Counted from the stretch's first letter, positions 25,244 to 34,046 are shown. The stretch is 48,660 nt of DNA from an uncultured Clostridia bacterium (GCA_947630625.1 CANRIL010000018.1:1-48660); one strand, 5' to 3'. Notes: generated by a model not told the origin, from the letters alone. Made by a program: numbers and translations.

Positions 25244-26002
25244 TTACTGCGCCGCGTCGATGATCGCGCCGAAGGCGTCCGCCTTGAGGGACGCGCCGCC
25301 GATCAGACCGCCGTCGACGTTGACCTTTGCGAGCAGTTCAGCCGCGTTCTTGTCGTTCATGGAGCCGCCGTACTGTATCGTCAGCGCCTCAGCCTGTGCC
25401 TCGCTGTAAAGCCCGGCAACGACGCCGCGGATAATGCCGCAGACCTCGTCAGCCTGTTCCGGCGTCGCGGTCAGACCGGTGCCGATAGCCCACACGGGCT
25501 CATACGCGATGATGACGTTGCTGAGGTCTTCGATCCCGGCGAGCGCGAGCTTCGTCTGCATCGAGACGACCTCCGCCGTGATCCCCGCCTGCCTCTGCTC
25601 AAGCACCTCGCCGACGCAGATGATGACCTTGAGCCCGGCTGCGAGCCCCGCCTTCGCGCGGAGATTTACCGTCTCGTCAGTCTCGCCGAAATACTGTCTT
25701 CTTTCGCTGTGACCGACAATAACGTGAGAAACGCCGCACTCAACGAGCATCGCCGCCGAAACCTCGCCCGTGTACGCGCCGGATTCCTTGAAATGCACGT
25801 TTTCGGCGCCGATATGCACGTTCGTTCCCTTCGCCGCCTCGACAGCCGCCGGGATATCTACAAACGGAACGCAGAGCACCACGTCGCATTTGTCCTTGCC
25901 CGCCGCCTTCTCGGCAATGGCAGCCACGAGCGCCTTCGCCTCGGACGGAGTCTTGTTCATCTTCCAGTTGCCGGCAATAACCGTTCTTCTTGTTTCCTTC
26001 AT
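25244..26002 (-). CDS. tpiA: Triosephosphate isomerase
   Basis: 252 residues, normal length. Interconverts dihydroxyacetone phosphate and glyceraldehyde 3-phosphate. Asn12 and Lys14 (AGNWKMN), His98 (VIVGHSERR) and Glu168 (IIAYEPVWAIGTG) form the active site; the phosphate-binding IQYGGSMNDKN and GLIGGASL motifs are present. It follows pgk by 62 bases that hold a strong hairpin. The ribosome site is weak (AAGGAA only two bases before ATG). Confidence 0.97.
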   Translation of the reverse strand: MKETRRTVIAGNWKMNKTPSEAKALVAAIAEKAAGKDKCDVVLCVPFVDIPAAVEAAKGTNVHIGAENVHFKESGAYTGEVSAAMLVECGVSHVIVGHSERRQYFGETDETVNLRAKAGLAAGLKVIICVGEVLEQRQAGITAEVVSMQTKLALAGIEDLSNVIIAYEPVWAIGTGLTATPEQADEVCGIIRGVVAGLYSEAQAEALTIQYGGSMNDKNAAELLAKVNVDGGLIGGASLKADAFGAIIDAAQ

Positions 26003-26012
26003 TTCCTTATGT

Positions 26013-26041
26013 GTGGGGGTGCTTTTTCAAAGCACCCCCAC
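26013..26041 (-). promoter_or_regulatory. Hairpin between pgk and tpiA
   Basis: Eleven-base perfect stem GTGGGGGTGCT / AGCACCCCCAC with a seven-base loop, directly upstream of tpiA. It lacks a T-run; it more likely sets mRNA processing or stability, or translation of tpiA, than terminates. Confidence 0.6.
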
Positions 26042-26064
26042 TCCCCCTTAAAACTTTTAATTGA

Positions 26065-27366
26065 TTACTCTTTGTCGTTGAGGCATGCGATGCCGGGAAG
26101 CTCGCGGCCTTCAAGGAATTCAAGGCTTGCGCCGCCGCCGGTCGAGATGTGCGTCATCTTGTCGGCATAGCCAAGCTTTTCGATAGCAGCCGCGGAGTCG
26201 CCGCCGCCGATGATCGAGATCGCGCCGGAATCTGCAACAGCCTCGGCAACGCATTCGGTGCCCGCTGCGAAATGCTCCCATTCGGAAACGCCCATAGGAC
26301 CGTTCCAAACGATCGTGCCAGCGCCGACTATGGACTTCGCGAACAGCTCCTGCGTCGTCTGACCGATGTCAAGACCCATCCAGCCGTCCGGGATCGCGTC
26401 GGAGTAAATGCGCATCGAAACCGTATCAGCCTTATACTCGCGGCCGATTATGTTGTCAACGGGAAGCAGGAGCTTGACGCCCTTTGCGCGCGCCTTATTC
26501 ATAAGCTCACGCGCGAGGTCGACCTTGTCCTCTTCGCAGATGGAATTGCCGATAGGCGAACCGAGCGCGCGGAAGAATGTGTACGCCATGCCGCCGCCGA
26601 TGATGAGCATGTCGACCTTTTCGATCAGGTTGTTTATAACGCCGATCTTGTCGGAAACCTTCGCGCCGCCGAGGATGGCGACGAACGGACGCTTCGGATC
26701 TTCGAGCGCGCCGCCCATAACGGAAATTTCCTTCTGGATCAGATATCCGCATACAGCGGGGAGATAATCGGCGACACCTGCGGTCGAAGCGTGCGCGCGA
26801 TGCGCGGTTCCGAACGCGTCATTGACGTATATGTCAGCCATCGAAGCGAGCTCTTTTGCGAATTCGGGATCGTTCTTCTCTTCCTCAGCGTGGAAGCGGA
26901 CGTTTTCAAGCAGCATCACGTCGCCGTCCTTGAGCGCGGCGGCCTTCGCCTTCGCGTCGGGACCCACAACGTCGGAAGCCATCACGACGGGACGGCCGAG
27001 ATATTCAGCGATGCGCTCAGCTACGGGAGCGAGCGAGAGCTTCTTAACGTCGCCCTTCGCCTTTTCGATATACGCTGCCGTGGCGGCCTCGCGCTCAGCC
27101 TCGGGAAGCGCCTCGACCTTTGCCTTTTCCTTCTTGTCGAGCTTGATCTTCTCGTTCAGAACGTTGTGCGGTCTGCCGAGATGCGAGCAGAGGATGACTC
27201 TTGCGCCGTGCTCGGAGAGGTATTTTATCGTCGGCATAGCGCCGACGATGCGCTTGTCGTCCGTGATCTTGCCGCCGTCCATCGGGACGTTGAAGTCGCA
27301 GCGGGCGAGAACGCGCTTGCCGGATACGTCGATATCCTCGATAGTCTTCTTATTGTACTTTGCCAT
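26065..27366 (-). CDS. pgk: Phosphoglycerate kinase with a charged insertion
   Basis: 433 residues against about 395 usual. Transfers phosphate from 1,3-bisphosphoglycerate to ADP. Seen: [61 protein letters not shown], the [15 protein letters not shown] hinge and the nucleotide loop [13 protein letters not shown]. The extra length is one Lys/Glu/Ala-rich segment (about 68-108) between HLGRP and [14 protein letters not shown]. First gene of pgk-tpiA; gap and gpm genes are not adjacent. The ribosome site is AAGGAG. Confidence 0.97.
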   Translation of the reverse strand: MAKYNKKTIEDIDVSGKRVLARCDFNVPMDGGKITDDKRIVGAMPTIKYLSEHGARVILCSHLGRPHNVLNEKIKLDKKEKAKVEALPEAEREAATAAYIEKAKGDVKKLSLAPVAERIAEYLGRPVVMASDVVGPDAKAKAAALKDGDVMLLENVRFHAEEEKNDPEFAKELASMADIYVNDAFGTAHRAHASTAGVADYLPAVCGYLIQKEISVMGGALEDPKRPFVAILGGAKVSDKIGVINNLIEKVDMLIIGGGMAYTFFRALGSPIGNSICEEDKVDLARELMNKARAKGVKLLLPVDNIIGREYKADTVSMRIYSDAIPDGWMGLDIGQTTQELFAKSIVGAGTIVWNGPMGVSEWEHFAAGTECVAEAVADSGAISIIGGGDSAAAIEKLGYADKMTHISTGGGASLEFLEGRELPGIACLNDKE

Positions 27367-27412
27367 GTTTCATAATCTCCTTACAGATACTGATGTTATG
27401 GAAACCATCAAT

Positions 27413-27441
27413 ACTATATCACAATTCGGCGTCTTTTACAA
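27413..27441 (-). promoter_or_regulatory. Promoter for pgk-tpiA
   Basis: Leftward TTGTAA (27441-27436), 17-base spacer, TATAGT (27418-27413). Confidence 0.7.
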
Positions 27442-27461
27442 GCGTCATTCGTTTTTTTTGG

Positions 27462-27508
27462 AAAAAAATCACCGCGCGGCGCGGGCTTTTTGTTTCCCGC
27501 CGCGCGGT
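27462..27508 (-). terminator. Terminator of the XRE-U32-uppP operon
   Basis: Stem ACCGCGCGGC / GCCGCGCGGT extended by a CCC/GGG pairing, then GATTTTTTT on the leftward transcript. Confidence 0.88.
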
Positions 27509-27517
27509 TTTGATCAA

Positions 27518-27543
27518 ATATGACCGTCATGTATGACCGTCAT
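27518..27543. repeat. 13-base tandem duplication covering the uppP stop
   Basis: TATGACCGTCATG occurs twice head to tail; each copy contains the palindrome ATGACCGTCAT. The second copy includes the stop codon of uppP. Confidence 0.8.
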
Positions 27544-28388
27544 GCCGCAAGAGCTGCGCCTTTAATAAGGAAGTAAATGCAGATGACGGCGCCGAGCGCG
27601 ATCCTGTAAACGCCGAACGACGTAAACGTGTGGCGCTTCACAAAATCCATCAGCCCCTTTATGGCGACGAGTGAAACGGCGAACGCCACGACGCAGCCGA
27701 CGAGCAGCACGGCGATCTCGGTCCCCGTCGCGGCGGCCTCGCTCGTGAAGATGAACTTGACGACCTTGAGCGCGGATGCGCCTAGCATCGTCGGTATCGC
27801 GAGGAAGAACGAAAACTCCGCCGCCGCCGTGCGCGACATACCGAGCAGCATCGCGCCGAGTATCGTCGAACCGGAACGCGACGTGCCGGGGATTATCGCG
27901 AGTATCTGGAAGCAGCCGATAAGCGCCGCCGTCTTCACCGTCACGGCGTATGGGCTTTTGATCTCCGGCTTTTTCCCCTCGCGCCAGCGCTCGATCAGGA
28001 TGAACGCTATGCCGTATATGACGAGCGTGAACGCGACCGTCTGCGGATTGTAGAAATGCTCGTCAAACCAATCGTCAAACAAAAGCCCGATGACGGCGGA
28101 CGGCAGAACGGCGATGACGACCATGATCCACAAATGCCACGTCGCGTTTTTCTGCTTCTCCGTCTTCGTCCTGTCAAACGGATTGAGCTTTTTAAAATAC
28201 AGCACGACGACGGCGAGTATCGCGCCGAGCTGGATCACAACGTCGAACATCTCCTTGAATTCGTCGCTTATGTCGAGCGCCAGAAATTCGTCGAGCAGGA
28301 TAAGATGCCCCGTGCTCGAAACGGGGAGCCACTCGGTAACGCCCTCGACAATGCCGAACAGAATCGACTTGATTATCTCAAAAAACAT
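27540..28388 (-). CDS. uppP: Undecaprenyl-diphosphatase UppP/BacA
   Basis: 282 residues, polytopic. Recycles the wall lipid carrier by dephosphorylating undecaprenyl diphosphate on the outer face. Signature motifs: GIVEGVTEWLPVSSTGHLIL (about 12-31) with the catalytic Glu region, and IIPGTSRSGSTILGAMLLGM (about 165-185). Overexpression of family members gives bacitracin tolerance. Ribosome site AAGGAG. Third gene of an operon after the XRE regulator and U32 peptidase genes, with an 18-base gap. Confidence 0.96.
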   Translation of the reverse strand: MFFEIIKSILFGIVEGVTEWLPVSSTGHLILLDEFLALDISDEFKEMFDVVIQLGAILAVVVLYFKKLNPFDRTKTEKQKNATWHLWIMVVIAVLPSAVIGLLFDDWFDEHFYNPQTVAFTLVIYGIAFILIERWREGKKPEIKSPYAVTVKTAALIGCFQILAIIPGTSRSGSTILGAMLLGMSRTAAAEFSFFLAIPTMLGASALKVVKFIFTSEAAATGTEIAVLLVGCVVAFAVSLVAIKGLMDFVKRHTFTSFGVYRIALGAVICIYFLIKGAALAA

Positions 28389-28406
28389 ACCCCGTGATCT
28401 CCTTCC

Positions 28407-29636
28407 TCATACGGACCTCATTATGTCACCGGCGCAAACCGGAAAAGGCACCGGCGCCGAATATATCATCCCCGGGTGAGGCGTGGACTCGATAGTCTTC
28501 CCATCCTCGCCGTAAAGCTCAGTCAAAGAAAGCCGCCTGCCCGTCATGCCCGGAGAGACGATCTCCGCTTCCTCGCCGACCGTGACCTTGTTCTTTTGCA
28601 GAAAGCGCGCCATGCCCGACGATCCATCATATGATATTACAGCCGCAAGATATGACTTGTCGCGCAGATATCCGCCGGAGCTGACCGTGTTCGCCCCCTC
28701 GTTCGGAGGGCCGAAATAAAATCCCGTGCAGTATTCGCGGTGTGAAACGCTTTCAACCTCGCGAAGCAGCGCCGGATCAAACGCGTAACCCATGGGGTCA
28801 GCCGCGTATCTGTCCATCGCTATGCGGTACGCGTTCGCCGTGACCGCGCCGTAATACGCGCTTTTGACGCGCCCCTCGATCTTGAAGCTGTCGATCCCCG
28901 CCGAGACGAGCTCCGGAATGTGCTCTATCATGCACATGTCGCGCGAACTCATGACAAACGTCCCTTCCGGGTGCTCCTCTATCGGGATCATCGTGCCCGG
29001 CCGCTTTTCCTCCGTCACCTCGGCTCTGACGGCAGTGTAATTCCAGCGGCACGGCTGCGAGCACGCGCCCCTGTTCGCGTCGCGCCCCGTGAAGTAATTC
29101 GAAAGCAGACACCTGCCGCTGTACGCGATGCACATAGAGCCGTGAACAAACGCTTCGAGCGACAAAGTATCTGGCGTGTTCTCCCTTATTTCTTTGATCT
29201 CATCAAGCGTCAGCTCGCGCGCGAGTACAATGCGCTCGGCTCCGAGCGCGTGCCACGCGCGCGCCGCCTCCGCCGAAACGACGGACGCCTGAGTCGATAT
29301 ATGTATGCCGAGCCCCGGCGCGCGCCGCCGAACGAGCGAAACGACGCCGATGTCGGAAACGATCACGGCGTCAGCCCCGATCTTTCCGAGATATTCTATG
29401 TAGTCGCCGAGCTCCGCATACTCGCGCGTTCTCGGCAATATGTTCACTGTAACGTAAACCTTGACGCCGCGTTCGTGCGCGAACGCGACAGCATCTGAAA
29501 GCTCGCCCGGCGTAAAATTATCGCACGCCGAACGCATGCCGAACCTTTTGCCCGACAAATAAACGGCGTCCGCCCCGTAAGCGACGACGGCGCGCAGCTT
29601 CTCCATATTCCCCGCGGGACATAAAAGCTCCGGCAT
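28407..29636 (-). CDS. Peptidase U32-family protein (tRNA/rRNA hydroxylation type)
   Basis: 409 residues from the ATG at 29636, which has GGAGG six bases upstream. U32 signature: LEAFVHGSMCIAYSGRCLLS, then RGACSQPCRWNY, giving the four conserved cysteines; N-terminal PELLCPAGNMEKLRAVVAYG and ADAVYLSGKRFGMR are also typical. U32 proteins such as TrhP and RlhA hydroxylate tRNA U34 or 23S rRNA using prephenate-derived chemistry rather than acting as simple proteases; which type this is cannot be told. It starts one base after the regulator gene stop. Confidence 0.9.
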   Translation of the reverse strand: MPELLCPAGNMEKLRAVVAYGADAVYLSGKRFGMRSACDNFTPGELSDAVAFAHERGVKVYVTVNILPRTREYAELGDYIEYLGKIGADAVIVSDIGVVSLVRRRAPGLGIHISTQASVVSAEAARAWHALGAERIVLARELTLDEIKEIRENTPDTLSLEAFVHGSMCIAYSGRCLLSNYFTGRDANRGACSQPCRWNYTAVRAEVTEEKRPGTMIPIEEHPEGTFVMSSRDMCMIEHIPELVSAGIDSFKIEGRVKSAYYGAVTANAYRIAMDRYAADPMGYAFDPALLREVESVSHREYCTGFYFGPPNEGANTVSSGGYLRDKSYLAAVISYDGSSGMARFLQKNKVTVGEEAEIVSPGMTGRRLSLTELYGEDGKTIESTPHPGMIYSAPVPFPVCAGDIMRSV

Positions 29637-29637
29637 C

Positions 29638-30285
29638 CTACGCCTCCGTGCTTCCGCCGTCGTCATCTTCGGCGTCTGCCTTTTTATCTTCCTTGTTTTT
29701 AGGCGAAAGCCTTATACCCGACGAAAGCACGACCGTCACCTGCAAGATCCCCGCGCCGACGAAGACGAGCCACGGGCGCGAGCTCAGAAACGTGATAAAT
29801 ATCGCCGCCGCGAGCGACCATAAAAGCAGCGAGATGAACGTGAACATCGCGCCGCGCCCGCCCCAGACGCACGTCAAAACGAGCGCCACAACGAGCGAAA
29901 CGGGAGCCGCCCACAAAAATATCTGCCATGCTGTTATCCCGTTCGCGAAGCACGCGGCAAACGCGACAACTGCCAAAAACCATACGCCTATCACTGAAAT
30001 TATCGTTATAAGCGCCTGATTGCGCGACATTTTGCGCGGCGACGGCTTTGCCGGCGCTTCCTCTTCCGCTCCGTGAGTCGCGAGCAGGTAATCGACCGTG
30101 ACTCCGTACATATCGGCAATTGCCTTTAATACTGCAATGTCGGGAATGCTCTCCGCGCGCTCCCATTTGGAGACGGCCTTGTCCGAATATGAGAGCTTCG
30201 CGGCGACTTCCGCCTGGGTGAACCCGGCGGAGGTGCGCAGACTTATGAGGTTTTTCGCTATGACGCCTCTGTAATCCGTCATCAT
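29638..30285 (-). CDS. XRE-family regulator fused to a membrane domain
   Basis: 215 residues from the ATG at 30285 with GGAGG four bases upstream; the open frame extends 41 codons further over the promoter and palindrome, which is not likely to be coding. HTH domain about 5-62 (IAKNLISLRTSAGFTQAEVA, KAVSKWERAESIPDIAVL). Four hydrophobic segments (about 95-190: ALITIISVIGVWFLAVVAF, ITAWQIFLWAAPVSLVVALV, MFTFISLLLWSLAAAIFI, WLVFVGAGILQVTVVL) and an acidic tail. A membrane-tethered DNA-binding protein heading an operon with U32 and uppP; it may sense envelope state. Confidence 0.85.
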   Translation of the reverse strand: MMTDYRGVIAKNLISLRTSAGFTQAEVAAKLSYSDKAVSKWERAESIPDIAVLKAIADMYGVTVDYLLATHGAEEEAPAKPSPRKMSRNQALITIISVIGVWFLAVVAFAACFANGITAWQIFLWAAPVSLVVALVLTCVWGGRGAMFTFISLLLWSLAAAIFITFLSSRPWLVFVGAGILQVTVVLSSGIRLSPKNKEDKKADAEDDDGGSTEA

Positions 30286-30300
30286 CCGACCTCCGTAAAA

Positions 30301-30319
30301 CGCTGCGGCAGCCGCAGCG
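30301..30319. promoter_or_regulatory. Perfect 9-bp inverted repeat, putative operator of the XRE operon
   Basis: CGCTGCGGC-A-GCCGCAGCG lies between the -10 box and the ribosome site of the XRE gene. It could be the regulator's own operator or a leader hairpin. Confidence 0.5.
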
Positions 30320-30331
30320 ATATATGTTAGT

Positions 30332-30360
30332 ATTGTAACAGATTTCGTGAAGAAAGTAAA
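30332..30360 (-). promoter_or_regulatory. Promoter for the XRE-U32-uppP operon
   Basis: Leftward TTTACT (30360-30355), 17-base spacer, TACAAT (30337-30332). Confidence 0.6.
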
Positions 30361-30450
30361 TACGCGGCGAAAGAAAAACCGCGCCTCCCGCGGGAGATTT
30401 GACCTCAAAAATCAGAGAAATCGCGAGATTTTGAGAGATAAGACCGATAT

Positions 30451-30468
30451 TTTTTGAAATTTCAAAAA
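30451..30468. other. AT-rich perfect palindrome upstream of the rplM promoter
   Basis: TTTTTGAAATTTCAAAAA, 18 bases, ends 18 bases before the rplM -35 box. It may act as an UP element or protein site. Nothing else is seen in 30361-30486. Confidence 0.45.
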
Positions 30469-30486
30469 CTTTTTTCGCGCGAGCTA

Positions 30487-30515
30487 TTGACAAGGCAAAA
30501 AATATCATGTATAAT
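30487..30515 (+). promoter_or_regulatory. Consensus promoter for rplM-rpsI
   Basis: TTGACA (30487-30492), 17-base spacer, TATAAT (30510-30515): full consensus, as expected for ribosomal proteins. The leader is about 48 bases; I could not confirm an L13-type leader structure. Confidence 0.92.
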
Positions 30516-30569
30516 CATGCACGCTGATCAATTAAGAAAGCTTTTACTTTATATCACGGAGGAAGAAAA

Positions 30570-30998
30570 ATGTCAACCTACATGGCAAAGAAAGAGACAG
30601 TCTCCCGCGGCTGGTACGTTATCGACGCGGCGGGCAAGCCTCTCGGCAAGACTGCCGTCGCCGCCGCAACGATTTTGCGCGGCAAGCATCGCCCCGAGTT
30701 CACGCCCCATGTTGACTGCGGCGAGTATGTCATCATCATAAACGCCGAAAAGGCATTTCTCACGGGCAAGAAGCTCACGCAGAAGTATTATCGCCGTCAT
30801 TCCGGCTACATCGGCGGACTGAAGGAAGTTCAGTATAAGACGCTGATGGCAACGCGTCCGGAGCTCGCAATGGAGCTTGCAGTCAAGGGAATGCTCCCGA
30901 AGAACTCTATCGGCGACAAGGCGATGACGAGGCTTCATGTTTACAGAGGCGCCGAGCACAAGCAGGCAGCCCAGAAGCCCGAAAAATACGAGATATAA
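30570..30998 (+). CDS. rplM: 50S ribosomal protein L13
   Basis: 142 residues, normal length. Seen: [67 protein letters not shown] and the MLPKNSIG motif. Binds 23S rRNA early in large-subunit assembly. Ribosome site GGAGG six bases before ATG. Followed by rpsI after 18 bases, the near-universal pairing. Confidence 0.99.
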   Translation: MSTYMAKKETVSRGWYVIDAAGKPLGKTAVAAATILRGKHRPEFTPHVDCGEYVIIINAEKAFLTGKKLTQKYYRRHSGYIGGLKEVQYKTLMATRPELAMELAVKGMLPKNSIGDKAMTRLHVYRGAEHKQAAQKPEKYEI

Positions 30999-31016
30999 GA
31001 GAAGGAGGACGATTAA

Positions 31017-31418
31017 ATGTATACAAGCGCTAAACCATATTTCTACGGCACCGGAAGAAGAAAGAAATCTGTCGCGCGCGTTCGCATCGTTCCCGGCTCA
31101 GGCGTCGTAACGATAAACGGTCGCGACATCGACAATTATTTCGGTCTTGACACGCTCAAGCTCATCGTCAACCAGCCCTTCGCCGTCACAGACACGGAAG
31201 GCAAGTTTGACATCATCGCGACAGTCCGCGGAGGCGGCTATTCCGGTCAGGCGGGCGCTATCCGTCACGGTCTTGCCCGCGCGCTCTGCGTCGCAGACGA
31301 AAACTTCCGCCCCGCGCTCAAGCGCGCAGGTTATCTCCGCCGCGACCCGCGTATGGTCGAAAGAAAGAAGTACGGCCTCAAGAAGGCGCGCCGCGCTTCC
31401 CAGTTCTCAAAGAGATAA
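31017..31418 (+). CDS. rpsI: 30S ribosomal protein S9
   Basis: 133 residues. Family motifs: [52 protein letters not shown] and the basic C-terminal tail ending QFSKR, which reaches the decoding-site tRNA. Ribosome site AAGGAGG. Last gene of the unit, followed by a terminator. Confidence 0.99.
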   Translation: MYTSAKPYFYGTGRRKKSVARVRIVPGSGVVTINGRDIDNYFGLDTLKLIVNQPFAVTDTEGKFDIIATVRGGGYSGQAGAIRHGLARALCVADENFRPALKRAGYLRRDPRMVERKKYGLKKARRASQFSKR

Positions 31419-31450
31419 ATTCCCGGCTCCGAGCCGCGATAAAATCCACA

Positions 31451-31479
31451 AAAAAGAACCGTTTGGACGGTTCTTTTTT
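31451..31479 (+). terminator. Terminator of rplM-rpsI
   Basis: Twelve-base stem AAAAAGAACCGT / ACGGTTCTTTTT, four-base loop TTGG, T-run. Confidence 0.95.
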
Positions 31480-31551
31480 GTTTTACATAATGTGTCTTTC
31501 ATTTCTATGACGCCATAAAAATATTAATGATATAATTGCGACAGATATCAA

Positions 31552-31580
31552 TTGACTATTCAAAGTAAATGTTGTATAAT
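31552..31580 (+). promoter_or_regulatory. Promoter for the surface LamG/EEP protein gene
   Basis: TTGACT (31552-31557), 17-base spacer, TATAAT (31575-31580). Confidence 0.82.
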
Positions 31581-31641
31581 TACATTATTCGTGAAGGCGT
31601 CGCGAAAGCGGCGTCCGAAAGTACAGATATGGAGGAAAAAA

Positions 31642-33900
31642 ATGAAACACAGCCTCAAGAAATTTCTGGCGCTCGTGCTGATGGCGACGATGGTATTCTC
31701 GCTCGCCGCAGTTGCAGCGTCACCGGTATCCGGCGCCGAGGCGCCGGCATCAGGCAAAACGCCGGTAGCGGCGTACAGCCTCAAGAACGGCGACCTCTCC
31801 GACAAGACGGGGAACAACGCCGATCTCGTTCTCGACCCAGAGGACAAAGATGACCCGGAACCCGGCAGAACCGACGACGAAAGAAAAGCCCCCGAAGCTC
31901 ACTCCGGGCGCGCATGGGCAGAAGAAAACGGTGTCTTCGTTCGCAACGGCTTCTTCAAGCTCCCCGAAACGCTCTTCGATAAAGTTTCCGTTGAGGATAT
32001 CGACGGTCTGACCGTCTCCTTCACGCTCACAAAGATGGGCAGCTGGTGGAGCGGAAGCGAATGGGCTGAGACACTGTTCTCGTTCTCTGACAAGGACGCT
32101 CCGGACGGACCCGTAAGCACCACATCATTTTATGCATCTTACGGCGGAAACATCGGAACCGCAGAGCACCCCTACAATTCCGCGGGAAGCCAGGACGGCG
32201 CGTGGATAGACGGCTGCCTCGGCACAAACGCGCTTCCCTACGACACGACGCACACCGTCACCGTGACATACGACGTTAAGACAAACACCGTTATCGTATA
32301 CAATGACGGCGGCATCGTTGCAAACTCCAATGACACGCCTTATGAAGTAAAGGCATCTCTCACATCTGAGCAGATAAAGAACTTCAAGTCCGCGATCATC
32401 GGACGCCCGAACGGCGGACAGTATGGTATGTGGGCATTCGGCACATACAGCGACGTTACGATCTATACGACGGCGCTGAATCCGAAGGAAGTAGCTGTGC
32501 TCGCAAATGACGGCTGGGAGGCTGTAAGGGACTACGTAGCGCCCACCTCCACACTCGTCGGTGAAGGCGACGGCACATTCACGGCTGCCGCTCTGAACGT
32601 CGACGGCCTGCCTGTAACGTTAGAGGTATACCTTATAGATATGCTTTTCAGAACCGTTACTATGAATGAGGGCGGTCCCGGCGCTGACGGAACATTGGAA
32701 ATGAGCCAGCTCATCGCTGAAAAGGGCTGGGACATTCTCGGCGTTTCCGAGAACTTTAACTACCGTGACGAACTGTCTAAATATCTTACCGAGAACGGTC
32801 TCTATAATGAACTAAACGATGATGAGGCGAAAGTTCCTGAATCGGTAACCATTTTCGACCCGCTCGCCGATAATTCGATAGACAAGCTCTGCGACGAGAA
32901 TGGCGTATTTATACCGATCGAAACAGACGGTCTTGGGCTGTTCTACAAAACCGGCGCCGCCACTGTTACGCAGTCAGATAAAGTTGCTTGGACAGATTTC
33001 TACTCAACCAACAACAAAGATCTTGCAAGTATAGGCTATAAAGTTCCCACCGAAAACGGCGCGGACGGACTTATCCAGAAGGGCTTCCGTCACTTTGAAG
33101 CAACGATAAACGGCAAGCTTACAGTTGACGTTTACACGCTCCATATGGACGCTGACAGCACGCCCGAGGACATCGCGGCACGCAAGGCTCAGATAAAGCA
33201 GCTCGTTGATTACATAAAGGCAACGAACACGGAGAAACCCATCATCATCATGGGCGACACGAACTGCCGTTACGCTCGTGAAGACCTCCAGACGAACCTC
33301 GTCGACGAGCTCGAAAAGGTTGAAGGTCTGCATGTGAAGGACGCTTGGAAGGAATCCGGCTCCGATGCGGGCGAAGTCGTTGACAAGATATTCTTCATCA
33401 ACAACGACAAGAGCGATTATGAGCTCTTCGTGAAGAACTTCGCTCTCGAATCCATCAAGGGCGCGGAAGGCTCTTCCCTCTCCGACCACAAGGCAGCTGT
33501 TGCAACGTTCGCTTACGCGAAGAAGTACGATGTCACATATAAGGACGGCGCTGACGGCAAGGCATTCGCGGATGTAACTTACCATACGTACTCCACCAAC
33601 CCGACGCCTGAGTTCGAAGGAACACCCGCTCGCGACGGATACACGTTCAAGGGCTGGACTCCCGAAGTTTCCGCAACTGTGACAGGCAGCGTGACATATA
33701 CCGCAACATGGGAAGCAGCACCTGCTCCGGGCACGAATCCGGGCACGAATCCGGGCACAAATCCTGGTCAGACCGTTCCGCCTCAGACGGGTGACAACTC
33801 CGATATGGTTATCTGGATCGTTGTCGCAGTCGTCTGCGTGATCGGTATAGCTGTTATCGTTGTTCTCATGAATAAGGGCAAGAACAATAAAAAGTCATAA
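31642..33900 (+). CDS. Secreted wall-anchored protein: LamG-like, EEP nuclease/phosphatase and InlB-type repeat
   Basis: 752 residues from the ATG at 31642 with GGAGG seven bases upstream. Signal peptide (1-32, ALVLMATMVFSLAAVAASPV), LamG/concanavalin-like domain (about 40-275), endonuclease/exonuclease/phosphatase domain (about 285-625), Listeria-Bacteroides (InlB) repeat (about 630-695, ends GYTFKGWTPEVSATVTGSVT), a short PGTN repeat linker. The C-terminus is a sorting-like signal: VPPQTGD (712-718), membrane helix, basic tail NKGKNNKKS. EEP residues are in place: Glu370 (SENF), His501 (LHMDAD), Asp539/Asn541 (GDTN), Asp615-His616 (SDH), so the enzyme looks active, against nucleic acid, phospholipid or sugar phosphate outside the cell. 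Codon use looks more AT-tolerant than its neighbours. Confidence 0.88.
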   Translation: MKHSLKKFLALVLMATMVFSLAAVAASPVSGAEAPASGKTPVAAYSLKNGDLSDKTGNNADLVLDPEDKDDPEPGRTDDERKAPEAHSGRAWAEENGVFVRNGFFKLPETLFDKVSVEDIDGLTVSFTLTKMGSWWSGSEWAETLFSFSDKDAPDGPVSTTSFYASYGGNIGTAEHPYNSAGSQDGAWIDGCLGTNALPYDTTHTVTVTYDVKTNTVIVYNDGGIVANSNDTPYEVKASLTSEQIKNFKSAIIGRPNGGQYGMWAFGTYSDVTIYTTALNPKEVAVLANDGWEAVRDYVAPTSTLVGEGDGTFTAAALNVDGLPVTLEVYLIDMLFRTVTMNEGGPGADGTLEMSQLIAEKGWDILGVSENFNYRDELSKYLTENGLYNELNDDEAKVPESVTIFDPLADNSIDKLCDENGVFIPIETDGLGLFYKTGAATVTQSDKVAWTDFYSTNNKDLASIGYKVPTENGADGLIQKGFRHFEATINGKLTVDVYTLHMDADSTPEDIAARKAQIKQLVDYIKATNTEKPIIIMGDTNCRYAREDLQTNLVDELEKVEGLHVKDAWKESGSDAGEVVDKIFFINNDKSDYELFVKNFALESIKGAEGSSLSDHKAAVATFAYAKKYDVTYKDGADGKAFADVTYHTYSTNPTPEFEGTPARDGYTFKGWTPEVSATVTGSVTYTATWEAAPAPGTNPGTNPGTNPGQTVPPQTGDNSDMVIWIVVAVVCVIGIAVIVVLMNKGKNNKKS

Positions 33901-33931
33901 ACCGAAAAATACCGGGATATAAATCCTAAGT

Positions 33932-33971
33932 GTGCGGCAATGCCATCCGGCATTGCCGCACCACTTTATAT
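33932..33971 (+). terminator. Terminator of the surface protein gene
   Basis: Thirteen-base perfect stem GTGCGGCAATGCC / GGCATTGCCGCAC with a four-base loop; the tail CACTTTATAT is poor in T. Confidence 0.65.
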
Positions 33972-34009
33972 GCAAATACAAAAGCGGCTTTCGCTGTCTA
34001 CAAAGCTAT

Positions 34010-34046
34010 CGGGGATGAGGCAGACGCCGCATCCCCGAAATTTTCT
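34010..34046. terminator. Second hairpin between convergent genes
   Basis: Twelve-base stem CGGGGATGAGGC / GCCGCATCCCCG with one mismatch and a four-base loop, followed by AAATTTTCT on the plus strand. A likely back-up for the gene ending at 33900, or a 3' structure for the convergent gene. Confidence 0.5.

Noticed and set aside
26149-27375. 408-codon plus-strand open frame
   Set aside because: Antisense shadow of pgk; typical of GC-rich DNA with third-position bias.
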